Below, in pieces: positions 1-10,239 of a stretch of DNA of 64,000 nt. Numbering within the stretch: position 1 is the stretch's first letter; each line of letters begins with the position of its first letter. The notes below the pieces were generated by a model. The model made no database searches. It saw only the letters and a program-made list of their open reading frames with translations, and was not told the DNA's origin. A program made the translations under genes and the position numbers. The stretch is taken from the NCBI GenBank assembly GCA_023101885.1, contig JALPQD010000411.1, forward strand, positions 809,909-873,908, given 5' to 3'. The DNA is from Typhlomys cinereus. Lineage: Eukaryota; Chordata; Mammalia; Rodentia; Platacanthomyidae.

Positions 1-91
1 TCCATGTTTGTAATCTGTGTCTCTTGATCGGTGAATTAATTCCATTAACATTTAGTGTTATAATGGAGAAACTATTGTTAATTCCAGACAT
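1..91 (-). pseudogene. L1-A ORF2 N-terminal fragment
   Basis: These are the first roughly 30 codons of the L1 endonuclease/reverse transcriptase ORF2, with the start codon complement at 89-91. The reverse complement encodes the conserved L1 endonuclease start (LNVNG-like motif followed by KRHRLQTW). The frame continues beyond the window, so its integrity cannot be judged. Confidence 0.85.
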
Positions 92-141
92 TTATTATGT
101 TTAGTAGCTTTTATAAGTATATTGCTTCTTTTTTAATGATG

Positions 142-1204
142 TTATACTTGCCTTCTGTTCTCCTGGATATGCCTGTTTTTTTCTTCACGCTTGAGTATCA
201 TTTCTAGCATTTTTTGAAGGCCTGGTTTGGTGGCCATGTATCCCTTAAAGTTGTCTTTGTGTTTTTCTTTCTCCCTCGATCATGACTGATAGTTTTGCAG
301 GGTAAATCAGCCTGGGTTGACATTTTTGCTCATTCAATACTTGAAGTATGTCTCTCCAAGCTCTTCTTGCTTTTACTGTTTCGACTGAGAAGTCATTTGT
401 TATTTTAATAGGTTTGCCTTTAAAAGTGACTTGTTTTTTCTCCCTTGAAGCTCTCAGCACCAGTTCTTTATCTTGAATGTGGAGTGTTTTAACTATTATT
501 TGCCTGCGGCGTGCTTCTATTTTGGTCGTATCTTTTTGGGGTGCGGAATGCCTCTTGTATATGGATGGGCCTCTCTTTTTTTAGATGAGGAAAGTTTTCC
601 TTGATGATCGTTTGAAAAATTTCCTCAGGGGTGGTATTTTGAGATTCTTGCTCTGGTATTCCATGAATACGCATGTTAGGCTTCTTCAGGGTGTCCCATA
701 TCTCTTGGATATTTCTCTCAAGTATCTTTTGGCTTTAACAACCTCTTCCATTGAGCTAGTTAGTACTCCCACTTTATCTTCAAGGTCTGAAATTCTGTTT
801 TCTGCTTCGTTAGTTCTGTTGGTAAGACTCTCTGTGGCGTTCTGGGTTGAAGATAACTTGTCTTTTAGCTCAGTTTTAAACTCTGCTTGAGTTTGTTTTA
901 ACTGCTCTATGCCACTTTTTGTTTCTTGCACTGTTTTTCTCAACTCCTCCAGATGTCTGTTGTGTTCCTCTTCAAAGCAATTGATTCGATTATTTAATTC
1001 CTCCCTGATTTCCTCTTTCATAGTATTGAACATGGTAATGATCATATTTTGAAAGTCTTTATCCTGGGTGGGGCTTTCTTGGCCTTTTTCCATGGGTTTG
1101 TTCTTGTTGGAGTCTAACATTATGGGATTAATTTCTTCAGTGGGAAATTTGTTTACTTGATTGTTGCTTCTCATGGATTTGCACTTTGACTTTGGCATTG
1201 TCAT
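142..1204 (-). pseudogene. L1-A ORF1 (RNA-binding coiled-coil protein), frameshifted
   Basis: This is a broken copy of L1 ORF1, which normally encodes a trimeric coiled-coil RNA-binding and chaperone protein of the L1 ribonucleoprotein. The start codon complement is at 1202-1204 and the expected stop is near 142-144. Three readable segments (1204-686, 674-489 and 460-245) match successive parts of the 356-residue ORF1 at 43723-44793. By comparison with that copy I see a 1-bp deletion in an A run near 715, a 1-bp insertion near 510 and an 8-bp deletion near 270. The coiled-coil part (heptad-rich, many E/K/L) lies in the first segment. The conserved C-terminal stretch including ARRAWRD lies in the last. 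Confidence 0.9.
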
Positions 1205-1640
1205 TTTAACTCTTAAGATCTCTCAATTTCACTAAACTGAATTATTTGGCCTGTGGTCCTGGTGGGCGGGGCGGGCGGAGACTTACCTAGGTCGTGGGGT
1301 GAGGCCCGGCTGGACCGCACGCGCGCGTCCCGACCGGCGGAGCGGGTTAGGGTGCAAAAGGGGGGATGGGGGCGACGGCGTGGAGCTATTTAACCCGAGG
1401 GCAGCTGGGGCGGGGCCTGGCGCAGGGGGAGGTCCTCCTGGTCCCTGGGTCCCGTGCGCGGCTCCGGCTGGATGGTGGGAGGCGGAGCCGGGTCCCTGTG
1501 GGCCGACCTGGGGGTCCTGGTGGGCGGTGCGTGGGGGGGGGCGGGGGTACTCACCAGCTAGGGCGCGGCGTGGACGCCCGGCTGGACCGCGCGCGCGTCC
1601 CGACCGGCGGAGCAGGTTTAGGGTGCAAAAAGGGGGGCCA
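1205..1640 (-). promoter_or_regulatory. L1-A 5'UTR: two tandem promoter monomers, type A
   Basis: This is a GC- and CpG-rich 5'UTR made of about 1.6 tandem units. The marker string gcgtcccgaccggcgg recurs at 1325-1340 and 1595-1610, giving a 270-bp period. On the L1 sense strand a consensus-like splice donor (CTAG|GTAAGT) lies at 1281-1290, and a weaker one (CTGGTGAGT) is around 1549-1557. Tandem monomer promoters are known for mouse L1 families, so a promoter role is inferred by analogy. On the opposite strand an open frame runs through both monomers (1299-1712). Confidence 0.8.
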
Positions 1641-1712
1641 ATCCAGAAATTCTATGAAAGGTGTTTGAACCATCAAATTCACAGGTACAAACAGAAAGTC
1701 GAGGAAAAATGA
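1299..1712 (+). other. Antisense open frame across L1-A promoter monomers
   Basis: This 137-codon open frame runs antisense to L1-A across both monomers and slightly into flanking DNA. Because the period is 270 bp, a multiple of three, the frame is kept from one unit to the next. RARPDRRS occurs in both. The segment GVELFNP followed by AAGAGPG is also present in the antisense frame of L1-C (43420-43665). It may be only a by-product of GC-rich DNA with few stops. Primate L1 has an antisense ORF0 in its 5'UTR, but homology to it is not claimed. Confidence 0.4.
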
Positions 1713-2060
1713 AGAATTTGAAAATAACATTCCTCAAAAAGGAACAACATAAGTTTCCAGCAACGAATCTAAAGATTAACTTACCTGACCAAGAACTCAA
1801 AGGAACTGTCAGAATTCAGAAAAACATCAAACAGGTAATGTGAGAATTTCAGCAAAGAGACTTTTAAAAAGGAATATTAAGAAGGACATACTAGATGTTA
1901 GAGAGATGAAAGAATCAATAGCCAAACCAAGAAATTCACTAAAGGGTACATCAGAAGGTAAGATAAGCAATCTTCAGGTCAGATCACTGGAAATAATTCA
2001 GTCAGAGGACAAAAAGAAGAAAACTATAAATGGATGTCCCTGATCCTCAATAAACCCTCA
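1655..2060 (+). mobile_element. Old mammalian L1 fragment (5' region/ORF1 leader)
   Basis: This AT-rich sequence resembles the region before and into ORF1 of old mammalian L1M families. It carries a tract like agtttccagcaac, then a lysine-rich reading with many stops, then a segment translating like LQVRSLEIIQSED. It is heavily decayed and no frame is intact. The family assignment is from memory of L1M consensus features. Confidence 0.5.
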
Positions 2061-2069
2061 ATCAAATAC

Positions 2070-2705
2070 TAGTAACCAAGTCCATCAGCACTGAAATAGG
2101 TTCACCAGGGAAGTGGACAATGACCAACCAGAATGCAGAATGCAGGTGACCCTACAATGCTCATGCAGAATCAAGCCAAACTAATCTCTTCCCATCCTAA
2201 GTCTCAGGGAACCTTGCAGAAGAGGGGGCGGTAAGATTGTAAGACCCTGAAGATGGGAATGTCCACCACTGGACAAGACACTCCACTTAAGCCAGGACTG
2301 CTGCATCCAGGAACTCACTGCAATTCTTGTCCTTATCAGACCTGCATAATGGCTGACACACCAACATGCTCCCATAGACTAGCAAGATCTCAGGAGAAAT
2401 AGTTACATCCAGTGGAGACTTTGGGGGCTAGAGCTGGACAGGTGAAGGGGAATGCCCCTATCAGTGGGGAAGCCTGAGGAGGGGCCACTTGGTCTGCAAC
2501 AGAAGCCTGAACCCCCATTAGAGCAGACAATCCAGAGGGAACCCAGGGACCCATAGAAGCAGATAGGCAGGAGGAAGGGAAGGAGTGAGGAGGATTGATG
2601 AAGGGAGGGGAGGTAAGAAGAAGAGGAGAGAAGGGAAGAGAAGGGAAGGGATAAACACTCAATATGCTTGTAAAACTGGGGAAAAAATTAAAAAATTTAA
2701 AAAAC
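2070..2705 (+). mobile_element. 5'-truncated young L1, 3'UTR only
   Basis: This matches the 3'UTR of L1-C (around 49010-49620). Both hold the run cctaatctct(t/c)cccatcct followed by the gcagaagagggggcggtaag-type motif, then a G-rich polypurine section (2570-2655) and an A-rich tail near 2680-2705. It is a typical dead-on-arrival insertion, lying between old L1 fragments. Confidence 0.75.
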
Positions 2706-2714
2706 AGGTTTACA

Positions 2715-2872
2715 CCATGATGAAATAGAAGGTTTTTCTGAGAAAATAAAACCCTTATTTTGATATTATTGTAAATGAGATTGTTTCTGAATTCCCTTTT
2801 CGGATACTTGATCGTTAGTGAACTGAAACACACCTGATTTCTAAATACCATATACTGAATAACCAGCAATTC
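2715..2872 (-). mobile_element. Old L1 ORF2 fragment, inverted
   Basis: The reverse complement of about 2750-2850 closely parallels the plus-strand sequence at 3555-3655. Both contain gtgtttcagttcactaac and an AATCTxATTTACAATAA block. It is therefore the same L1 ORF2 segment in opposite orientation, suggesting a 5' inversion at insertion or two independent insertions. Confidence 0.55.
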
Positions 2873-2874
2873 AA

Positions 2875-3320
2875 AAAGTTAATATATTATACCACATTAA
2901 CAGAATAAAGAATAAAAATCAGGTAATTACAGGGAATGTATCTATTTAAGGCACCAATGTACATGAAGAACATCTCCTGCAAGGCCCACGATGCTTATTA
3001 TTTTAAAGAAATGAAAAACTATGATTGCTCACCAAGTATAGAAAAATATTTGACAAAATCCGACCTACTTTGCTGATAAAAACTCTCAATATACAAGGAA
3101 CAAGGAAAGTACTTCAACATAAGACGGTATCTCAAACCACATCCAACATTATACTCAACAATGAAAAGCAATGTCCCTGTATTCTGAAGGACAGGCAAGG
3201 GTATCCACTCTTGCTCCTTCTGTTCAACATAATATGAAAAATCCTAGCAAAAGTAATCAAGCAACAGAAGAAGAAGAAGAAGAAGAAAAGGAAGACATTC
3301 AATCAGAATAGAAGATATTG
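2875..3320 (+). mobile_element. Old L1 ORF2 fragment (reverse-transcriptase region)
   Basis: The translation retains an L1 RT-like outline with many stops: a KYLTK-like stretch, TSNIILNNEKQCP around 3140-3180, then an RQGYPL...LLFNII segment near 3193-3237 that corresponds to the conserved [14 protein letters not shown] block just before the catalytic FADD. It ends in a (gaa)n microsatellite at 3269-3290. Confidence 0.65.
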
Positions 3321-3324
3321 ACTT

Positions 3325-3440
3325 TGCTGGGCATGGTAACATATGCTTACAATTCTAGCACTCAACAGGCTGAGGGAGGGGGAGGCACTGGGGGATGGGA
3401 GGGTCTCTATTGTGAGACCCTAGATCAATAACAAATCAAT
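3325..3440 (+). mobile_element. B1-like SINE
   Basis: This 7SL-type SINE reads gctgggcatggtaacatatg, an aattctagcactcaac..ggctgaggg B-box-like core, and an ending like gtgagaccctagatcaataa. It interrupts the old L1 sequence that resumes at about 3530. Confidence 0.6.
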
Positions 3441-3529
3441 TAAATAAGTAATTAACAGTGTAGATGGTAGGGTCCTTTATATATAAATCCCCAATGCTCC
3501 CTTAAAGGTCGTTAGAACTAATAAGTTAG

Positions 3530-3900
3530 TTCAGGAGAATTGAATGCAAAACTGGTATTCAGAAATCAATTGTGTTTCAGTTCACTAACAACCAACTATC
3601 TGAAAAGGAAATTCAAGAACAATCTTATTTACAATAAGATCAAAAAGAATAAAAAAAGGGATAACCTTAACTAAAGTGCACTGAAAACTATTTAAATTAA
3701 TAAAAACTCATTAAAGATGGCATAAACAAATAGCAAGCTACCCCACATTCACAAATGAGAAGACAAATATCTGAATGTCCATACTACGTAAACATTCCAT
3801 AGCTGCAATGAAATACTTACAAAAATCTCAATAATCATCTTTCAGGAATAGAAAAAATAAATATCATCATTCCTATGGACAAACACACAAAATGACACCA
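3530..3900 (+). mobile_element. Old L1 ORF2 fragment, continuation
   Basis: This decayed L1 ORF2 region lies downstream of the RT motif. It includes the cagttcactaacaacc and ttacaataagatcaa blocks also seen inverted at 2750-2850. It ends near a T-rich run (3901-3914). Confidence 0.55.
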
Positions 3901-4039
3901 GTTTTTTTTTTTTTAAAGAAAAACACTGCATAATTCTACTACTTGTAGAAGATTTTAACGATAATCAAATTTGTAGGCTCAGTGGCATCACGGTTTCCAG
4001 GAGCAGAGAGAGAGGGAACTGGAGAGTTGCAGACCAACA

Positions 4040-4200
4040 GGCATAAAGTTCTATAGATCTCTGTACAGCAGAGTGCCTGTGTCAACAATACAGTCACTGT
4101 CCACTGAAATCATTAAGAAGCTAAATCTCACATCAAGTGTTCTTGCCAAAATAAAATAAAATGAAAATTGGACAAACAAAGGCTCACTGTGTGAGAGAAG
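4040..4200 (+). mobile_element. Possible old L1 3' end
   Basis: The pattern gtacagcagagtg...acaatacagt...ctaaatctcacatcaagtgttctt followed by an A-rich (aaaataaaa) tail resembles the 3' terminus of old mammalian L1 families. It is strongly diverged. Confidence 0.4.
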
Positions 4201-4434
4201 AGTACGTGAGGTGTTGAGGATGAGACGATGAGACCCCCTCGGGCCCCTAGAGCTCTGCAAAGCGCCTGCCTGTGGGCTCTCGTGAGCTCGGAGGTGCAAA
4301 GCCACATGTTCCATCCCTAACAGCAAGCCAGACAAAATTTGCAAGTCATCGGAACTTCATTGTTTCTCCTTTTGCTCTTCTCAGGAGAAATTGAAACCAA
4401 ATTTTCTAATCTGATCAATGTGTCTAATTAAAAG

Positions 4435-4605
4435 TTCCAATTATCTGAGTTCTTGGTGTTCTGGATATGAATCCATTATTAGATATGTGGTTAGCAAAGA
4501 TTTTCTCCCATTCGGTGGGTTGCCTTCTTGCTCAATTAACAATATCTTTTGCAGAACAGAAGCTTTTTCATGTTTGTTTTTCCTACTCGTTGAGTGCTGA
4601 CCTTA
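4435..4605 (-). mobile_element. Old L1 ORF2 3' fragment
   Basis: The plus strand reads attagatatgtggttagcaa then ttttctcccattcggtgggt. This is the complement of the conserved late-ORF2 sequence also seen in L1-B near 11950-12000, but more diverged. Confidence 0.6.
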
Positions 4606-4699
4606 TAGCAAGTTTATTATATTTTCACACCTTAATCTCCAGTCCCATCCCTCCCCACTTTCCCATTAAAGCCCATTAAGACCCTGATAGTTTCCCTCC

Positions 4700-6060
4700 T
4701 ATTTCCATATCTTTTCGCATGTGTGACTCACTGAATTTCATTGAGGTTGGCATGTGCCCTAGCACTTGCTGAAGCATGACTCATAGATGGCTGGGTTTAC
4801 CAACAAGAAAAGCATCTTCCCTTCCCTCCTTCACCCCATATCAGAATTCAACCATCATTAGTCCCTCAGGGAGGTGTGTGGCATCTTGAATTATTTGCCC
4901 TTTCACAGTGAAATATTGATAGGACAAAATCCTATACAAGTCTTGTGGAAATATGCATAGCTGCAGTGAATTAATGAATGCAACATCCCTGTCATGTCCA
5001 GAAGATTCTGACATTTTTCAGGGAAATGGAAATTATAAGCAATTATGGCCCATCTGGCCAATTATTCGAAATAAAAGCAAGACAGAGCAATCGTGTCAGG
5101 TGGGCGTACTGTTCTTCAGGAAAGCACTGTCCTTTTTCCAGATGAATCTAACAGTCTTTTTTGGGAAAATATCAAAGGTACCCACTACGACTCTTTCCCA
5201 ATTCAATTCTACTGAGCCTATAACAAAAAATAAACTTCCGTAATTCTCCAGCTATGTAGAATCAATGAAGTCTGGATACTTTACCAACACCATGTAACAC
5301 TTTAGCAACACTTTAGCTGGCCATGTTTTGCTAATTATCTAGCTAAGAAGAAAGAGCAAGAGAACAATTATGCCCTCTGAGTTTTGCCAGATTTTACCTA
5401 ACTGTCTCATGGCTCCAATTTGATCCTGGCTTTTTATTTCACCAGTCATCTCAAAAGGCTTCAGAGCTTTATATAAATGCAAAAAATAAATAAATAAAAA
5501 GAGGCAGAAAAACAAACAACTCAACAGATCATGTATCTTCCTTTCTATTACTTTGTCTTACCTGCTTACAATATACAGTTTAATTCTCAACTTATTTATA
5601 TTTGTGCAAACATCCCATGATACACTTTACTTCATGCTTTCCGGATATGAGAATTTAATATAAGAGGCACAATTCAATAGCTTTCCCCCCCAAAGACACA
5701 CTAGAAAAATATTACATTTTAAGAGTTATACCACTCTATCTCTTGCTCTTGCAAGAGCTACTTGTAAACTGTAGATTTCCTCTGCTCCTTCTTTACATGC
5801 ATAGAAATCGTGGGTTTCTATCCATACATCTTCAACTAAGAAACAATTCCTCAGGGCAGAGAACCTTTGATTTTATTTGCATCTGACTAATCTGACTTAG
5901 GAAGAATTGTGTCATCTCCCACCATAACATTTTAATAAGTGTTTACATACTACCGCTCCCCCAAGACTCAGCTGATAAAATTCTGTCTTGAAACTAATTA
6001 GACTTCCTGACAGTCAGTCTATTCTCCATGGATGCAGAGATGAAGACTACATATCCTGGT
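4700..6060. other. Unassigned AT-rich sequence
   Basis: I see no gene, no recognisable young repeat and no RNA gene here. The short open frames lack conserved features and are what chance would give. Confidence 0.4.
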
Positions 6061-6076
6061 GTTTAGATGGGTTCAG

Positions 6077-6091
6077 AGCGCCCCCTTGTGG
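6077..6091 (-). promoter_or_regulatory. Candidate CTCF motif
   Basis: The minus strand reads CCACAAGGGGGCGCT, which fits 14 of 15 positions of the CTCF core CCASYAGRGGGCRSY. It is not inside a SINE that I recognise. Occupancy is unknown. Confidence 0.5.
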
Positions 6092-6389
6092 ACTCCTTAT
6101 GCAAATGCTGCTGTTCCTAACCAATCCAGCCGGGAGCAATCAGTCCAAGTGAAGAAGGCTTTCTGCAGATTCATCTGTCTCTCAAAGCTGTCAAACTGGT
6201 TTAGTGCAGATTTGACAGTATATTTATCTTTCATTGGATTATTGTTGGCTCATTGTTTGGCTGAACCAACAATCAAGAAATAACCTTATGACAACATTGC
6301 TACTCTGAAGACTGCATTTGGAGCCAGTGACTGGTGCTGCATAGACACGTATTGACAAGAATGGAACCTTATGCTACTATTCCACTAGT

Positions 6390-6545
6390 TGGTTTGTTTT
6401 GAGAGACAGGATCTCAGTCTGCAGTCAGGATGGTGTGGAATTCACGATACATCCCAAGCTGGCAATTGGACAGACAATCCTCCTGCCTCAGCGTCCTGGG
6501 TCCTGCCTGGGGTTACAGATGTGAGCTACCACACCTGGCTTATTA
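6390..6545 (-). mobile_element. B1-like SINE
   Basis: The plus strand shows the complement of a 7SL-derived SINE: gttttgagagacaggatctc, a cctcctgcctcagcgtcctg block and tgagctaccacacctggctt. The order and orientation indicate a minus-strand B1-type element. Confidence 0.7.
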
Positions 6546-6549
6546 TTAA

Positions 6550-8690
6550 AGGATTTATTTACCGTCTTGGTCTTCAAGGCTGACCGCATAACCACCAAGA
6601 CATGGGGATGGCATGAAGCTGGCTCCATAGGTACATCATTTGTCCAGCTGCCAAGGGATTCACACACATACAAGTCCTGAGCTTGGAATTGAATGTGTAC
6701 TTGGGGGTTTAGGCTTCTTGTTAAAATTCCTGAGACTTTAATTTTGCAGGTGAAACCTGATGATGCATATGTTGGGAGGTTAGGAGTGATGTTTGGCTCA
6801 GAAACAGTTCTCTTTCACAATGCCTTCCTGTAAAGATTGCAAATTCTGTCTAGTTCTTGTCTCACCACCCAGAAGAATAGAGTGGACAGATATTGAAGAC
6901 TGGATGAATGAATACTTTATTCGAGTGGGAGTAAAGATTCAATGGGAAAGCAGAAGTTCTGAAACACTCAGTGGTGGCAGTATGCCATCCGGGAGTGGTT
7001 GCCAGGAGGTGAGTGTTACCGCTCTGTGAGGTTGGCAAGCCTCAGAAGAACAAGTCTGAGAAGAACAAGAAAACAGTGTCGGATGTGGCAGGTCTCAGGA
7101 CAGCTGCCTATCTCAAGGCAGGAAGGAGTTCCTCTGCTAGGGCTGGAGTGGTGGCTTTCCCCAAACAAGAAGCAGTTCTCCCCCAGAGGAAGAGTCTTCA
7201 TGGTGCCTGGCCAGAGTCCTCCTCCCGCTGGAGCAAATCTCCTGCCACACAGCCAGGCACCAGCGGACAGTAGGACTGGACTGACTAAGCAAATCGAGAT
7301 CTATAGAAGCCCACAGAGCTTGCATAGATCCAAGCGATCGCTCATTGGCTGGATGTATGCAAAGAGGTAAAGAAAAGAACCAATCAACAGAGATCAGAAC
7401 CACCACATCCTGGAGCATTCTCAATTGAGGCTCTGCTCCGTCCCCTCACCCGATTCCTCTGACGTCACAGCCCAGTGGAAACCAGAAAGGGGGTGTGAGC
7501 CCACACACCCACCCCATGATTGGTCCGAGAGGCCCGTTCTATCCTCGAGGCTGGTTGTCACGGCCAGTGCCTCTCTTATCCTGACATTGGGGTTTGTTTT
7601 TCACTACATCACCTCAAATTCTTGGTTTCTCTGCATTTCCCCATCTCCAACCCCCACCTGCTACCACTGACCCCCTCCATCCTCAGAAGGAGCCAAATAG
7701 GGGGTGAAGACCCTTTAAGATCATGCACACAGCATATACATGCCCCTACCTCAGGGAGGGCAAAGCTGCCACCTCACAAGTAGAAGCAGGCATGGGCGTG
7801 GCCTCTTCTACCCCAGCACATCCCCATGAGATCTTGGGGCTCATTTGCCTGTTGGTAGTCCAGGCAGGCACTCCAGAGGCAAGGGAAAAGGACTTTTTAG
7901 TACTACTGAGAAAAGCCTGGTAACCGGCGAGCAAGAACATAAGTCACGGGACGGGACGAGACCCAGACACTCAGCGATTCTGCACTAGGAAACACCGCCA
8001 TGGTGAGTAACAGATAAGATGCTGTGGCAGAGCAAGAAAAATCCAGGGAAACAAGGAAAGTCTCATCATTTCGAGACATTTCGTGGCTGTGTCGTCATCA
8101 TTTAAACAAGAAAGAGCCCCATCAACATTTGTCTGCAAGTTGTGTAAGTAAAGCCAGCCTAATTGTGTGCTTCAGAAGAAGTTTCAAGTAGTTTTTAATT
8201 TTGATTTTTTTCTTCTTGAATAATAAGAATATTTTCCTAACTTGACATCAAAAACCTTTCACAAGTTAAGCATATGAAAATATCAAATTATGATTGGCCA
8301 GTCCAGAAAATGTAATCCAATCCCACAAGAATAACTCCAGCTTCTGAAACCACCTTTGAGTTCTTCACAAAATATTTTGGGTGGAGAAACAAGTTGGCTA
8401 AAACAGCCAATCTATAAAAACACATAGTGGCTAAAGTCCTTCTTGAAATGTTCATGAATATGAATCCTCATCTGCATGTGCCAGAAGCCTGAGCACTAAC
8501 TGGAGATGCACCAATGGCTTGAATCCTGATGTTCTGCCTTTTCTTCTACACAGGTTAGAAGTCCTTCAGGAAAGGTGTGTGTACATGCGATCATGTTTCC
8601 AGGGCATTGTAGAATTCTGGTCACTTGGGACTAGATAGGTTTGATCTCTCTGATCAGGGAGGATATGAGGATTGGCAGATAGACAGTAAC
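6550..8690. other. Unassigned sequence
   Basis: No host exon could be supported. Open frames of about 80-120 codons around 6793-7370 have no recognisable domain, and 7137-7700 is more GC-rich than its surroundings. Part may be an old LTR or other repeat, but I could not name it. Confidence 0.3.
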
Positions 8691-9425
8691 CATCTCCTCT
8701 TATGTTAAGATCTTCATTTAAATAGTCTTTTATCTTTGGTTAGGAGATGACCTTCCATACCAATCAGGACACAGCCAAGGGCAGTGCAAGAAAAGCAAAA
8801 CTGAAAACAACAAATAATCACAATTCAGAACATCAAAGACCCTATATTATTCACCTGGAGCCAGGCCAGCCAAATCTTCCCCATCCTAAAGCTCAGAGAA
8901 CCTTGAGGAAGAGGGGGCGATAAGATTCTAAGAGCCTAAAGATGGGGAGGACCAAAGATATGCAAGATACTCCACACAAGTTAGGACACAGAAGCCAGAA
9001 TTGGACTTTGGCTGACCTGCACAATGGCTGACATATCAACAACGCCCCAAACTCTAGCAGGGATCACAAGGAAGAAGGCTTCAGGCAATAGGATCCTTAG
9101 AGGCAAGGAATTAAACAATAATAGAGTTCCCATGCTAACAGGAAACCCAAGAAGGGGCTATGCCACTGAGTCCTGAACCCTCACTAGGGTGGAAAACTCA
9201 GAGGGAGGTTCGGTGCCCACAAAAAGAATGCTACAGAGGATGGGAGGGAGGAAGGGGGAGGCACTGGGAGAGAGGGAGGAAGGGAGGGGGGTGAAAGGAA
9301 GGGGAAAGGGGAGAGAGTGCAATGGGGGTGATGACATAGAGGGAAGGGTTGACAGAGAGGATGGGGGACCTATTGAGCCTGTATGATTAGTTTAATTATT
9401 TCTAATAATTTTTTTTTTAAAAAGA
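8690..9425 (+). mobile_element. 5'-truncated young L1, 3' end
   Basis: This is homologous to the L1-C 3' end. Shared marks are the gccagcc...cttccccatcct block, ccttgaggaagagggggcg at about 8913, and a G-rich polypurine 3'UTR at 9190-9370. It finishes with a T/A-rich tail at 9405-9425. No ORF is left. Confidence 0.75.
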
Positions 9426-10155
9426 CACATTGGAGAAGCCTGGAAAAATGGGCTACAGAAGATGTAAGCACAGACTTCCGGGAGGTGGAGAACCCAGACG
9501 CGTGTGTCCTGAGATGTGAAAAAGGATGCATACGAAATGTTGATGGCCTCTGAAGTTTTGACTGTGAAGAAGATAAGAAGTCACAGGAATATTTGAGGGA
9601 TTAGAATGACAAACTCGGGGACAATTCAGGTGGCTGGCATTGTGTTCAGGATTGAAGCAAAAGAGTCGCAAAGAGAAACTGACACAGAACACGAGCTCTG
9701 TGGAAAATATCACAAGGAAGCTCCTAGGGAACTGCTCTGTCAAATCAAATCCTCTTCTAATTATGTGGTAAGTTTAGACTTTTCCAGATTTCCTGGTACA
9801 ACTCTACAAACACCAAATTGCCATCTACAAAGCAAGAAACTTCAACCCCATACCAAAAAATGTCCCTTGCTTCAAACACCAAAAAGTTTTTATGAAAAGA
9901 GCTCAGTTTTCAACACAGCATGCTGTGGCTCACAGTGTTCCATGCATACAAACACCTATCAGGCTTCTAATTGATGAGCTTACTGATTTATTTCACCTTG
10001 CCCCCAATCTTAATAGTAACATTACTTAGTCAAAAACAGACTATAATATCAATCAAGTTTGGATCACTAGAGTTAAGCAAAATATTTCAGAAAGCAACTG
10101 TGCAATAGAAAGGAACATTTGAGTGTATCATTCCAAGTATAATCACTTATGTAGC
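9426..10155. other. Unassigned sequence
   Basis: I recognise no gene or repeat here. A 122-codon plus-strand open frame (9606-9974) has no motif I know and no supporting splice or promoter context, so I do not call it coding. Confidence 0.35.
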
Positions 10156-10170
10156 AGTGCCATCTAGTGG
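10156..10170 (-). promoter_or_regulatory. Candidate CTCF motif
   Basis: The minus strand reads CCACTAGATGGCACT, matching 14 of 15 positions of the CTCF core consensus. It lies just outside the 3' end of L1-B and has the same orientation as the motif at 6077. Confidence 0.45.
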
Positions 10171-10226
10171 AGCCTTGCCTGTAATACACGAAGGTAACAA
10201 ATACTACCGTCTGGATGGAGGAAGGC

Positions 10227-10239
10227 ATAACTCTTTTTT
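10227..10239. repeat. L1-B target-site duplication, left copy
   Basis: The string ataactctttttt here recurs at 16703-16715 on the other side of L1-B. The T run merges with the L1 poly(T), so the exact length is uncertain. Confidence 0.7.

Larger units (their letters stand above)
1..1640 (-). mobile_element. Young L1 element L1-A, 5' portion (cut by window edge)
   Basis: This is the 5' part of a LINE-1 read on the minus strand. From high to low coordinate it holds a GC-rich tandem-monomer 5'UTR, ORF1 and the first codons of ORF2, and it then runs off the left edge of the window. It closely matches the intact copy at 43305-49626, including the same 260-270 bp type of promoter monomer. The 5' boundary is near 1640, where GC-rich sequence gives way to AT-rich old L1 sequence. 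A TSD cannot be tested because the 3' end lies outside the window. Confidence 0.93.

Noticed and set aside
6793..7370. Possible exon or retrocopy with frames of 78-123 codons
   Set aside because: No known protein motif, no splice-site pattern and no UTR or poly-A sign. Left as unassigned.
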